In this document: positions 1-8,253 of the stretch, piece after piece
How the letters are laid out: the number at the start of each line of letters is the position of its first letter
Position numbering within the stretch: position 1 is the first letter of the stretch
From: Chara braunii
Taxonomy: Eukaryota > Streptophyta > Charophyceae > Charales > Characeae
Direction: 5' to 3'
NCBI GenBank assembly: GCA_003427395.1
Contig: BFEA01000012.1
Location: 5,107,440-5,127,752, forward strand
Length of the DNA: 20,313 bases
The notes under the pieces: model-generated
What the model saw: only the letters and a program-made list of their open reading frames with translations
What the model was told of the DNA's origin: nothing
The model's database searches: none
Program-made: the position numbers and the translations under genes

Positions 1-599
1 GGCCTTGTACGCAAGACGTTTTGAACAGCGGGAGTCTTGTAAGGAAGAAGATAAAAAATGAATTGATAGTTTTTTTGTTTTCCTTTGTTTTCGCTTTTGC
101 GCTCTGATATTTATGTGGCGATATATATATATATACTAATCAAGTTGAGTTTTGTCTATCTACTTATCACCATGTTCGTTGTATGATGTTTCTCAGCAGA
201 TGACTCCAGGGCGTTTTTATTGAATGGTTAGCGTTGTGGGGTCTAAAATTCTCTAAATGAGCTCTCCGGGGGACAGGGATACAGCAGCCCCATCTGGTCA
301 CTCGGACCAGTGCCTTAGAATACAGCCCCATATGGTTTGGCTTGAAATCCAACTGCATGAAGTTAGCTGACTACCTTCTTCCCCCAAACATAACGCATAT
401 GCGTTGTATTCGAGTTCTCAAAAAAAATTACAAAAATTGAATAGAACACGCATGCCTAGTGTTCGAAACCGAGGTCTATTTGAATAGAAAGCATCTGATG
501 CGTTGTATTCGAATAGAAAGCACCTTATGCTCAGGAGCTGCAGTGGCTTGAAACCCGGCAGACCCAACTTCACACTAGGTGCTCCAGTGATTTTTCATT
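1..599. other. AT-rich non-coding stretch, no gene seen
   Basis: No credible coding region is visible. The stretch holds a short (AT)n run at 121-135 and a perfect 12-bp palindrome, ACGCATATGCGT, at 393-404. The 14-mer TGCGTTGTATTCGA occurs at 400-413 and again at 499-512, and GAATAGAAAGCA(T/C)CT is repeated at 482-496 and 511-525, so this is a small patch of local duplication. A sequence at 457-466 vaguely resembles a Pol III B box, but no A box was found upstream. Confidence 0.6.
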
Positions 600-652
600 A
601 TCACCATCACCATCACCATCATCATCATTATCATCATCATCATCTTCTTCAT
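600..652 (+). repeat. (CAT/CAC)n microsatellite
   Basis: A run of CAC and CAT trinucleotides, degrading to CTT at its end. In one frame it gives a histidine run, but the surrounding frame has no other protein-like content, so this is read as a simple repeat and not a metal-binding domain. Confidence 0.9.
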
Positions 653-717
653 CTTATAGCATTAGTAGCATCATCAGGGTTCCATGAGGGATGCTGGGTC
701 CAGTTCCCAGGATGTTC

Positions 718-868
718 TTTTTTTTTTTTTTTTGCCAACAAACTTCAGCGTGGGAAAACCTACTTAACGAGGTGATAAGAGCAGCCCCGTTCAGTAGGCC
801 TCACCGTTGAAGGCTCCATCTATTGGTGGGGAGCTACACCTGCTGGAAATCGGGCCCAGCATGTTCTG
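718..868 (-). mobile_element. SINE-like element, minus copy A
   Basis: The copy begins with T16 (718-733), the complement of a poly(A) tail. Next comes a stem-loop, 759-772 against 785-798 (12 of 14 pairs), with loop TGATAAGAGCAG. After it come the family motifs: GGCTCCATCTATTGGTGGGGAGC (given here as the complement of hairpin 2) and GCTGG…CCCAGC at 842-860 (hairpin 1). Read on the minus strand the order is hairpin 1, hairpin 2, hairpin 3, poly(A), as in the copies at 5645-5944 and 11224-11431. The 5' end is unclear and it carries no ORF. A 28-bp plus-oriented scrap of the same family (690-717, GATGCTGGGTCCAG…) abuts the T run. Confidence 0.7.
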
Positions 869-880
869 ATCTACCAACTT

Positions 881-1033
881 AAACCACCAGTACTTGGCCC
901 AGCCATGGGCCGCGGAAAAAAATAGAGTAGAAACGTTTCTAGTTGGATGAATTTGGGCGCTCCTGTAGTGGCCCGTACGTTTCCAAAATCGCGTAGCGTT
1001 AACGGGCACGACTTTAGGAAGTACTGGTGGTTT
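881..1033. mobile_element. MITE-like inverted-repeat element, copy 1
   Basis: Perfect 15-bp terminal inverted repeats, AAACCACCAGTACTT (881-895) and AAGTACTGGTGGTTT (1019-1033), enclose a 153-bp element with no ORF. A second element with the same termini and related inner sequence lies at 8622-8734, and a one-ended relic starts at 9689. Both full copies share a CG(T)GG-A-rich motif near the left and a GTTAAC…CGACTTT.GG motif near the right end. The size and structure suggest a non-autonomous DNA transposon. No clear target-site duplication was found, so the superfamily is not assigned; all three left ends are preceded by CTT. Confidence 0.65.
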
Positions 1034-1045
1034 CACAATGTATCT

Positions 1046-1135
1046 CAGGGGATGTTGGACCCGCTTTGCTGCAGGTGATAGCTCCCCACCAACAGTAGAA
1101 TGGAGCCACCTTCAGGATAGGTAGGAGTGTATGCC
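1046..1135 (+). mobile_element. SINE-like element, plus fragment E
   Basis: Matches the family consensus through hairpin 1 (degenerate), the hairpin 2 motif CTCCCCACCAA…ATGGAGCC, and the 5' arm of hairpin 3 (GGTAGGAGTGTATGCC). It stops inside the hairpin 3 loop, exactly where the T run of minus copy B begins, so the two copies stand tail to tail. The 3' arm of hairpin 3 and a poly(A) of its own are missing. Confidence 0.6.
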
Positions 1136-1300
1136 TTTTTTTTTTTCTTTTTTTCTTTTTTTTTTTGAGAGGAAACTTCAGGCTTGGGTGACCTGCTTAG
1201 CGAGTTTGTAAGAGCATCCTCGCTAAGCAGGGCCCTGTGTGTGAAGGCTCCATCTATTGGTGGCGAGCTGCACCTGCTGGGAACCGGGCCCAGCATCCCA
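1136..1300 (-). mobile_element. SINE-like element, minus copy B
   Basis: Starts with a T-rich tail (1136-1166). The hairpin just inside the tail is perfect: CCTGCTTAGCGAG (1192-1204) pairs over 13 bp with CTCGCTAAGCAGG (1219-1231). The loop TTTGTAAGAGCATC reads TG-CTCTTA-CA at its core on the minus strand, as in other copies. Hairpin 1 is GCTGGG (1276-1281) with CCCAGC (1289-1294), where other copies have GCTGGA with TCCAGC. It is the clearest minus-strand copy of the family. Confidence 0.75.
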
Positions 1301-1319
1301 TTATTACATTATGACCGCC

Positions 1320-1344
1320 TTTTTTTTTTTTTTTTTTTTTTTTT
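1320..1344 (-). repeat. T25 homopolymer, probable retroelement tail
   Basis: An uninterrupted run of 25 T, complementary to a poly(A) tail. The sequence to its right (1345-1440) does not show the hairpin motifs of the SINE-like family, so the parent element is not identified. Confidence 0.6.
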
Positions 1345-1439
1345 AACCTCTCCAGTTCAGATGCGCTGGATATAAGTTCATATAACATGTCCTTATGACT
1401 CGTGGTTTGTATTGACCAGCAATGGTCCTGCCCTACCTG

Positions 1440-1528
1440 CCCCGCCCCACCTCTATGTAGGAGTGTATGCTTCTATCATCGCTCCTACCTGTTTTCACGG
1501 GCGGTAATTTAAAAAAAAAAAAAAAAAA
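1440..1528 (+). mobile_element. SINE-like element, plus 3' fragment C
   Basis: Only the 3' end is recognisable: stem GTAGGAG (1457-1463) with CTCCTAC (1482-1488), inner ATG/CAT pairs around an apical CTTCTAT, then GGTAATTT and A18 at 1511-1528. The layout (hairpin, short spacer, poly(A)) is that of the other copies. Confidence 0.6.
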
Positions 1529-1653
1529 CACCAGGGGCATATCGCTTACCTGCAACGGCCAACCGTAGAAGAAATTCAGGGGTCGAGCTGCATGACGGGA
1601 AGCAGCACACTCTGAAGCAAAGGCAAGCGGCCAAATGATGGATGGGTACTGCT

Positions 1654-1757
1654 GTCTTCTTTTGGACGTATGTTGAAATTGGAACGATACAGAGAAGATA
1701 GATAGCATGGGCCCGTGTGCAAGTATGACACGCTATTAGATAGACAGAGGACCTTTT
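1654..1757 (+). pseudogene. U6 snRNA-like sequence, diverged full-length copy
   Basis: The segment lines up with U6 snRNA from its 5' end to a TTTT stretch. GTC…GGAC at 1654-1666 could form the 5' stem. ATTGGAACGATACAGAGAAGAT follows, with the ACAGAGA box intact at 1689-1695, then AGCATGG, a U6-like intramolecular stem region ending in GCAAGTATGACACGC, and GGACCTTTT at the end. It has a 4-base insertion between the ACAGAGA box and the AGC triad and several changes in the internal stem-loop. The plant U6 upstream element and a TATA box about 30 bp upstream are not seen, so a retrotransposed or decayed copy is more likely than an active gene. The U6 identity is from memory of the conserved sequence. 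Confidence 0.75.
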
Positions 1758-2063
1758 CGTAGACTACGATTTCCTAGTCTCGCTATTGGGTCCACAGATC
1801 ATGCTGCCCCCTATACCCACTATATAATGTATATCGTTGAGCAATGCCCCCTGGATGCTGCTAATGTCCTTCCATGAGCGACTCGCCTTGGATGCTGCAT
1901 GACACGCTATTGGATAGAAAACGTTTTTGTAGCATCGCTATTGGATAGACGATGATTTCCTAGTCTCACTTTTGGGTCCACAGCTCATGCTGCCCCGTAT
2001 ATCCGTGAGTGCCTCACCCTGGATGCTGCTAATGTGCACGAGTGACTCGCCTTGAATGCTGCT
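1726..2063 (+). repeat. 174-bp tandem duplication starting inside the U6-like copy
   Basis: Unit 1 (1726-1899) and unit 2 (1900-2063) both start TGACACGCTATT(A/G)GATAG. They share GATTTCCTAGTCTC, TTGGGTCCACAG(A/C)TCATGCTGCCCC, CTGGATGCTGCTAATG and GAGTGACTCGCCTTG-like blocks in the same order, with scattered changes and small indels. The duplication boundary lies in the 3' part of the U6-like sequence. It contains no ORF of note. Confidence 0.8.
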
Positions 2064-2206
2064 TGATCTGTGCCTGGAGGCCTTCAGCCCCTGTACCCCC
2101 TTTTTCAGGCACTAGGGGCCCTGGCACCCTTGCCCAAGGGTGTCATTTCCTGCCCGCCTCCGTATAGTGGAGGGAGGAGGGAATCAGTATTCCTCTCTGA
2201 GTTGGG
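2064..2206. other. Short GC-rich non-coding spacer
   Basis: Holds short inverted pieces such as GGCACTAGGGGCCCTGGC and CCCTTGCCCAAGGG, but no coding or RNA gene signal. Confidence 0.4.
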
Positions 2207-2290
2207 TTTATTTTTTTGGGGGGGGACAAGGCTCCAATCTATTCGTGGGGATTAGCACGTGCTGGGAACTGGGCCCAGAGTCCCATATGG
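2207..2290 (-). mobile_element. SINE-like element, minus fragment D
   Basis: A T-rich stretch and G8 run precede AAGGCTCCAATCTATTCGTGGGG (hairpin 2 motif) and GCTGGGAACTGGGCCC (hairpin 1 motif); on the minus strand the order fits the family. Hairpin 3 is absent, so the copy is internally deleted or its T run is unrelated. Confidence 0.5.
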
Positions 2291-2518
2291 AAATTTACAT
2301 CGAATTTTGAAAGTTTGAGAAACCGGGGCCATTACCCGGCTTTGACTGAGAGAACTTTAAGAGAATTTTGAGCTACTTAGAAAATTATTACCACAAACTA
2401 CACAAAAAAAGGTCTGCCCACAACAAAACATGCCACCACAGAGGTCCCACAAATGCTCAAAACCCTGTGAATCCCTAGCAACCCTTCTAATGCTCTCCAA
2501 CAGTCTTACTCCCTGCCG

Positions 2519-3260
2519 AGCTCTTCCAGGCCTCGCACCCCCACTCTGCTGGGTTACAGGGCAACACAACTCGCCCCAGCTCCGGCCAGCGTCATCCCAG
2601 CAGCACCCCTAGGTTGTCCCTTGGAATGCCCACCGCAAAGCATCCCAAGATCTCTCTACCAGTCCTCACACTCCTGCATCAGCAGGTTACAGGGCAACAC
2701 CCCAGCACCGGGCAGCGTCGTTCTGGCATCGAACAGCCGCAGATCACCGAGTATATCAGCAATGGAGTCGTCGAAGATGAGTTGCTAGAAGTCCCCAGAA
2801 TCTTAAATCATTCTTAAGACCCCCATTGGCAACCAAAACCAACAAACCATGGATAAAGGGAAAACTCAGAAACATTCATCGCAATTACTCAAAACTCTAC
2901 CAACACTGGAATGTGTGTCAAAAACCCTCCCAACCACGAATCAGATAGGTGAATCCTATTCAATCCACCTACGACCACCTCCAGCATGGCTGTTTTCAGC
3001 ATGAACCGAAGCTCTTCCAGGCCTCATGCTCCCATCAGGTTAGGTTACAGAGTTGCGCCACCTTGCTCCAGCGCCAGCCAGCATTGCTCCGGTTACGACC
3101 CCCGATGACCAGTGAGACTGCCCCCGCAAACAGCCCCCCAGATCTCTTTACCAGGCCTCACACCCCCACTAAGCTAGGTCACAGAGTTGTGCCACCTGGC
3201 TCCGGCTCCGGCCAGCGTTGCTCCAGCATCGGTCTTCGAGGGCCATCGAAATTTCGACCA
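2519..3260 (+). repeat. Four related ~130-bp units in two blocks
   Basis: Related units start near 2519, 2648, 3010 and 3140. Each contains TCCAGGCCTC.CAC-like, GGTTACAG(G/A)G and CGGCCAGCGT..CTCCAGCAT-like segments. Units 1 and 3 begin AGCTCTTCCAGG and units 2 and 4 begin AGATCTCT. The spacing is 129 bp in one block and 130 bp in the other, and the blocks are 491 bp apart. This indicates an old tandem duplication followed by duplication of the pair. Both blocks end with GATGA(G/A)TTGCTAGA. No open frame survives across the units. 2261-2518, to the left, holds no gene. Confidence 0.75.
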
Positions 3261-3720
3261 CCCTTCGCAGGATCACAGATGAATTGCTAGATAGCCCTAG
3301 ACCTCCTCGACAGGCAAATCAAATAGAGAGAAATGGAAATAAATACTAAACTGGATGTTAGAATTCTTCGAGAGAGATCGCCCCTGCCTCCCCCTACCCC
3401 TCCCCCCACCCCTCCCCCCTCAGTCCTACACTGCCTCCGCTGAGGTGAGTCGCCCACTCTCCCTCGGCCCCAATATAGGACCAGCCCTCCACCCTTCTTC
3501 CCCCTGGAGCACGCAGTTCCCACCTAAAGCATGCCCCTCGCCCCTTGCCCATTTCTGCCTCCGCTGGGACTGACATTGACCCACACACCAGCCCCTGCCC
3601 TAGAATAGGGCAACCCCCTAGTCTGCCCCTACCCTCTTTAAGACATTCACCCCCCACCTTGTGATGCCCCTACAAGGTAGAGCTCCCCCCACCCCCTTCT
3701 AACCTTTCAGCCCTCCGGGA
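3261..3720 (+). other. C-rich / pyrimidine-rich block without a gene
   Basis: From about 3370 the plus strand is strongly C-rich, densest at 3381-3420 where five or more C4-C6 runs lie within 40 bp. The motif CTGCCTCCGCTG appears twice (near 3430 and 3556), so part of the block is duplicated. Overlapping open frames on both strands are proline/glycine-rich and look like composition effects. Confidence 0.6.
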
Positions 3721-3946
3721 ACAATCCGATAGATAACTATAGTTATTCATGACACACTTACCAAAATGTTGATCGCAATTTGCAAAAGCAAGGCCTCTTC
3801 AAAAATATGCAGCTCCCACCATGTGCACGTATGACCAATTTAAGAGAAGCAAAGAACTAATTATCGGAGAGGGTTTTCAAATTTTATAGCTATAATAATA
3901 GGATTCCGAAGTTTTTGGGTTCCAAGATTAGAAGATCATGATAGAA

Positions 3947-4155
3947 CTTTACTTGGGACTTTATAAATTATAGTCGAAATTCCAGTTTACGTAATTATAG
4001 AACAGATCCCTACGAATTGTGCTGACGATTCAGAATGGATAACATATGTGTATGTATGTGTGTACATGCAGATGAGAATACTTTACTTGGGACTTTTAGA
4101 AGTTATAGTCGAATTTCAAGGATATGTGTGTATGTGTGTACATATAGATGAAAAT
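3947..4155 (+). repeat. Imperfect direct duplication in AT-rich DNA
   Basis: CTTTACTTGGGACTTT occurs at 3947-3962 and 4081-4096, followed in both by (A/G)TTATAGTCGAA(A/T)TT. A (TG)n-rich block, ATATGTGTATG…GTGTGTACAT..AGATGA.AAT, also occurs twice, near 4042 and 4122. The second copy lacks about 50 bp between the two parts. The rest of 3721-4233 is AT-rich and shows no gene. Confidence 0.7.
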
Positions 4156-4233
4156 TTGGCTGATCAGGAAATAGAGGATAAGATTGTGAGATTATTTTTC
4201 CAAATTTGAGAAGCTAAATTTATAACTGTGTAA

Positions 4234-5139
4234 GCACTAATCAAAGACTGGAGGAGGCTCCCGCTTCCGGATAGACCATTTCCGGAATGATGGGAAGAAG
4301 TGGCTCGTCAACCACTGTTTGGGAACCGCTGGATAACGGACCTGCATGGGCGGGTGTTCCCCAGCTCATATCACCCGTGGGATGGATGGGTTAAAAAAGG
4401 GGTCACACGAATCGGGCATTTATGGGACCAATCCAAAGCTGGCTGGCTCTCAGGGGCGCAGCTAAGAGAGAAGCTCCCTCATTGCCACAAAATAGGGGAA
4501 AGGCTAGATCAGATTCTCTTTGCTCTCCCACTCACTTGGGTGCAGACCCTTTGACGAGGACCAGTTGTAGAGGAAGGCGATTGGGTTGTGCTAAAGGGGG
4601 ATGCAACCGGGCAAGTAATATCTGCTAGATCGGGAGAAGTGCTGGTAAACCTGTTCTATCGTACTCCGCAAAATCAGTTGATCAGGGGTGAGCCTGACGA
4701 AGTCTTCTGGATAGATGCCAAGATTCTCCACAGAGTAAGAGTCCTAAGTGCAAATGAATTCTGGGTGGTGTTCTGGCCCGAAGTGTCAATCCAGGATCTT
4801 CCCATTGATGTGGCAGAGTGGAGATGGAAGATTTCAACAAGCAATGGAACACCCAGACACCGGTACCTCCATACACTAGATGTGAAAGCGACCTATCGAA
4901 TGCTCAGGACTAGAATAAAATTAAGGGATCACATCGTAGACCGCTGGGCACGACACCTCAATGTACCATTGGAATCTCTAAGACCTATTAAATGGTTCAA
5001 AGAGGTGAAGAGTAAACCAGCCAAGTTCGCTTCGCTTCAATGGCAGATCAACCATCGCTGCCTTCCGACGAATGCATGGCTTATCGATCACACCCATCTG
5101 GAGCAGAAAGGATGGACATTCACTACCCCCGACCTCTGA
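4234..5139 (+). pseudogene. LINE-type retrotransposon protein, C-terminal remnant with stops
   Basis: One frame reads through about 300 codons and is protein-like throughout, but has in-frame TGA stops at 4288-4290 and 4552-4554. Protein sense resumes directly after each. The first part contains WEEVARQPLFGNRWITD and GVTRIGHLWD, typical of the region after the reverse transcriptase in non-LTR elements. The second part has a DVKATYRML motif (about 4876-4905) and KFASLQWQINHRCLPTNAWL at 5023-5082. That matches the start of the zinc-binding domain found after many plant reverse transcriptases (zf-RVT type). The ORF ends at 5137-5139 before the expected Cys/His cluster. The reverse transcriptase catalytic part is absent, so the copy is 5'-truncated, starting near 4234 in AT-rich DNA. 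It is non-functional. The family placement is by motif memory only. Confidence 0.75.
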
Positions 5140-5235
5140 ATTCCCGGACCCCTTCCCCCTATCACATAGCACTTTAGTTGAGCTAAGTTGGTATGGCCGA
5201 GAGAGGGTGGTGCCCGCCCATCACAATCCCGATGA

Positions 5236-5338
5236 GACCGGCCAGGAGGGAGACAGGGAATAGGAGGATTAGGTCTCTGCTCGGTCGCCCCCCGGGCGCA
5301 GAACCTGCCTCCCCATCCCTCCTCACACCTGGCCGGTC
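5236..5338 (+). other. Long hairpin just after the LINE ORF
   Basis: GACCGGCCAGG (5236-5246) is the exact complement of CCTGGCCGGTC (5328-5338). The enclosed 81 bases contain a second stem, GGT.TCTGC with GCAGA.CC, around a CG-rich top. It lies about 100 bp downstream of the LINE stop codon and could be part of that element's 3' untranslated RNA. Confidence 0.55.
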
Positions 5339-5411
5339 CACCTAAGATATGGATGGGAGGACTGGCCCCCAGTATCTGCACTACTTGCTGGTACATGGGG
5401 GAATGGGACTA

Positions 5412-5640
5412 GCAGCAGGTAGAGGTGTATCTGGCGCCGACTCCATGGTGAAGGGGTCCCCCCCCACTCCAATACCCTGCTCAGTCAATCCCCTGGGCCT
5501 CAGGGTAATCAATGCTGGCAGGTTTCTCAGACTTTCTCAAACATTCTCAGACGCTCTTCTACTCCGCCTGGCACCCAGGCAGGCAATGGGACGCTGGACC
5601 CAGTTTTCAGCTAGCAGTATGACTTATGGCTCAGGAGAAG
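5412..5640 (+). repeat. First copy of the LINE/SINE 3' tail (degenerate)
   Basis: Shares with the following unit an A/GGGTGAAG.GGT.CCCCC block, CCTGCTCAGTCAATCCCCTGG (hairpin 0, CCCTG/CAGGG), GGTAATCAATGCTGGCAGG and GGGACGCTGGACCC. Hairpins 2 and 3 and the poly(A) are missing. Equivalent points are 219-236 bp apart from the next unit, so this is an old tandem duplication of the tail. Confidence 0.65.
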
Positions 5641-5644
5641 GGAG

Positions 5645-5944
5645 GAACTTGTGGGTAGTGATGTACCTGGCACCAGATTAGGGTGAAGAGGTTCCCCCTT
5701 CCTCCCAAAATCCTGCTCAGTCAATCCCCTGGATCCCAGGGTAATCAATGCTGGCAGGAACATCCCACAATTGTTTCTGATGTATTCTAAATTTCTGTCT
5801 GTATATGGGACGCTGGACCCGTTTTCCAGCAGGTGATGCTCCCCACCAATAGATGGAGCCTCTCCCCAGGTGCTAGTGGTGTCTGCTCTTATCAGCACCA
5901 CTAACAGTGGTGGGGGGTTAAAATTAAAAAAAAAAAAAAAAAAA
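5645..5944 (+). mobile_element. LINE/SINE 3' tail with hairpins and poly(A), copy P
   Basis: Four hairpins in a row. H0 is CCCTGG (5727-5732) with CCAGGG (5736-5741). H1 is GCTGGA (5812-5817) with TCCAGC (5825-5830). H2 is GCTCC (5838-5842) with GGAGC (5855-5859). H3 is TAGTGGTG (5874-5881) with CACCACTA (5896-5903), plus inner CTG/CAG around CTCTTAT. A-rich sequence then A19 ends at 5944. It may be the 3' end of the LINE at 4234-5139 or a SINE inserted next to it. The shared tail is what a LINE/SINE partnership would give, as in eel UnaL2/UnaSINE1. Confidence 0.7.
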
Positions 5945-5990
5945 CACCGCCAGGATAGAGGGATATCACAAGGGCTATTCTCGCAAAAGA

Positions 5991-6030
5991 AAGGGGAAAA
6001 AAAAAAAGGAAAAGAAAAAAAAAGAAAGAT
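5991..6030 (+). repeat. A-rich purine tract
   Basis: GGGGAAAAAAAAAAAGGAAAAG-type purine run, about 45 bp after the poly(A) of the preceding element. It gives only lysine-rich meaningless frames. Confidence 0.7.
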
Positions 6031-6296
6031 TAGAACAAGAATATATATTAGTACTCTATGATTTTCATATTTCAGAAACCTATGTGAGGATTGAGCCCTC
6101 ATTGGGGCCTTGCGGACATGCATATGTTCTGGGCTAAGGGCCCCAGTAAGCCTCATGCCCGCCCTAACTGAAGGTGGGCCAGAATATCCACGAGAGGCCT
6201 TTCTTTTAGCATTTCGTGAAGTGGGTATGAGACAGTTGCAGCACGCCAGTTGGTTGGAGTGCATCGTGAAGCCCAGACTCCTGCAGAAGCAGTTGA

Positions 6297-6327
6297 GCCC
6301 AGGGCCTCAGTTGGTTGAGCCCTGGGC
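6297..6327. other. 9-bp perfect hairpin
   Basis: GCCCAGGGC (6297-6305) pairs with GCCCTGGGC (6319-6327) across a 13-base loop containing CAGTTGGTTGA. The similar CAGTTGGTTGGAG occurs at 6248-6260. The rest of 6060-6360 shows no gene. Confidence 0.55.
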
Positions 6328-6360
6328 ACAAGCCAGGGGAGGCCGACACATCACACATTG

Positions 6361-7230
6361 GACGCTGGCCAATCGAAAAGCAGCGTTGTCGTCATAGAGG
6401 CCGAGCGTGCCAATGGGAAACCGGCCCGCTATCTGAATCTGGACATCGGCCCTGGGCTGATGGGCGCAACTGTAAAGTCTGGGCCCCATCTGCATTGGGC
6501 CTGGACACAGATACCGGGGCCCAGTCGCAGGCTAGAGTGAGCCGCACACGCGCCTACCACGGCATATAGGCAGTCTGGGCGCACGGGAAGGGATCTTGGC
6601 CGGTGCGGCATTGTCGCTGCTGCATTGTGTAGCGAGTGCGTGCATGCTGCGCTAGGTGGTCAAGCGCGCTAGCGGGCGCAGAGGTGTGGGGCGCTGCAGG
6701 GCAGCGAGCGCCGGCAGCCATATCCGGGCTGCAGGCCGCAGTGAGAGGTAGGGAGGCGAAGGTGGTCTTCGGGAAGGAGGCACGGGAGTGGGGAGACGGG
6801 ATAAGAGTGGGGAGCAACTGAGGTACTTACCTGGCGTGGAGAGAGGAGGTCGGCATTGCTGTTGACGTCAAGCACGCTGGTCTTCAAGTCGTCTGGTTGT
6901 GATCATGCTATAGTTGTACCTGTAGGGAGTAGTGTAGGTAGGGCGCCAGCGCCGTTCGGAGAGAGCTACATTGGGTTCTGTTGTTGGTGTGGCCCTACGG
7001 GCTGGGACATTGACCTCAGGATTCTGCTGTATTGTTCTCATATGAATGGTTTCTTGGTTCTAATGTGCCATCTGCTCTTTGTTTGACTAGTTGGACTTCA
7101 GCGTGATTTGCAATTTGGATTTCTGTACTCGCTCACATTCATGTTCCTTACACCTAGAATTACGAATTACGAATTAGAAATTTCAATAGAAAAAGGAGCT
7201 CGAATTTGAATTATCATCTCCACCACTCCT
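6361..7230. other. GC-rich then mixed non-coding stretch
   Basis: 6360-6830 is GC-rich with CpG-containing words and short open frames on both strands, none recognisable. At 6824-6833, ACTTACCTGG reads on the minus strand as an ideal 5' splice donor, CCAG|GTAAGT. On the plus strand it resembles the 5' end of U1 snRNA, but the downstream stem-loops do not fit U1. 6880-7230 becomes AT-rich, with GAATTAC repeated near 7160. No gene is called. Confidence 0.4.
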
Positions 7231-8253
7231 TCTAGAGTCTTTGCAGAATCACCAGATCACCATCATGATCACAATAGATTTCGTTGAAACGACCAGCGAG
7301 AGTGCCGCGGATGACAGAGATGTATACAAAAAAAAGCGAACTCAACGCACTCGATATCGCCTCCAATCCTCCTCCCACTCCACGTAAGAACGCGCTCCTC
7401 CTTTCCGCCCACGTGATACCAACCACCTAGCACAACACTACGCAGACCAAGGAGCAAAGGCCATAAGAAGGCCGAACTTCTCAAAGAGACTCACCTCCTC
7501 TCAAAGGCAAGTTCCCCTTCACCCAACGTGCTAACCTGTAACACCGCTGGATGAAGCACAAAGCTGGGGATGGCACCAGAGTGCTTTCAAAAGGCAGGCA
7601 ACCCCGAGTCACGCTCCATCCTCCTGCCCTCCCGCTGTCCGATCTCGACTTCATCACCACGATGGTTCCTTACTTGTAGTCCAGAGGAGGAAACCGTGAA
7701 CCACGATCCATAACCGCGGACGAAATAACGGAAGGAAGAGGAGAATAGTCCAAGGTCAGAGAAGGAGAAGAACACGGACCAACCACTTCAGCTCCATGGC
7801 AACTCACCCAACTACTGCTCCGAAACAACGAATAAACTCGCCCTGTCTGCAGCCGTGGCCACCCAGCCCTGCCTCTTCCCGTGACGATCTCTCCCAACCA
7901 AGACCACTGTAGGTCGCCCTAACCCAACCATCCTTCCCCACCTCACCCTCTCCTCCCTCCTTCACAGTCGTCCCACCCCATCGCCGATATTTTCCAGTAC
8001 TCTCCCTGAAGGCGCCGCCACGCCGAGACTGCCCGCGTCATGCCCAGCCGCCACTTATGCTCACGTGTTTCCAACCCGTAGGGCGCCACAGGTCTGCCCG
8101 TGTGAGAGTGCCAACCCGACGGGGCGCAGCGCTCCCAGTAGCACTGCGCCCCCAATCCACCTTAACCCCGGTTGTGTTTCAGTCAACCTATTCGAGCATG
8201 GTCAACAACCTATCCATGGTGTGTAGAAACGAGTCTCATTTTGTTTCCAAGTC
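7231..8253. other. Pyrimidine-rich stretch without a recognisable gene
   Basis: About 1 kb rich in CCT/CAC words, with frequent stops in every frame (longest frames under 120 codons, low-complexity). It ends at an A25 run (8254-8278), so the part next to it could be the 3' end of a retrotransposed transcript. No protein or family motif supports this. Confidence 0.4.

Noticed and set aside
655-695. Possible hammerhead ribozyme core (CTGATGA on minus strand); also checked at 13940-13955
   Set aside because: No CGAAA-type second core segment or closing stems at the required spacing, so a retrozyme or viroid-like element is not supported.
503-775. Histidine-rich plus-strand frame
   Set aside because: The histidine run is the (CAT/CAC)n microsatellite and the frame then crosses a T16 tail of another element.
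5611-6264. 217-codon minus-strand open frame, the longest in the window
   Set aside because: It runs antisense through the LINE/SINE tail, its poly(A) (giving a phenylalanine run) and an A-rich tract; no domain is visible.
6240-6330. tRNA-like A box (CAGTTGGTTGG) and B-box-like GGTTGAGCCC
   Set aside because: No acceptor stem or anticodon arm can be drawn, and the B box lacks the central TTCGA.
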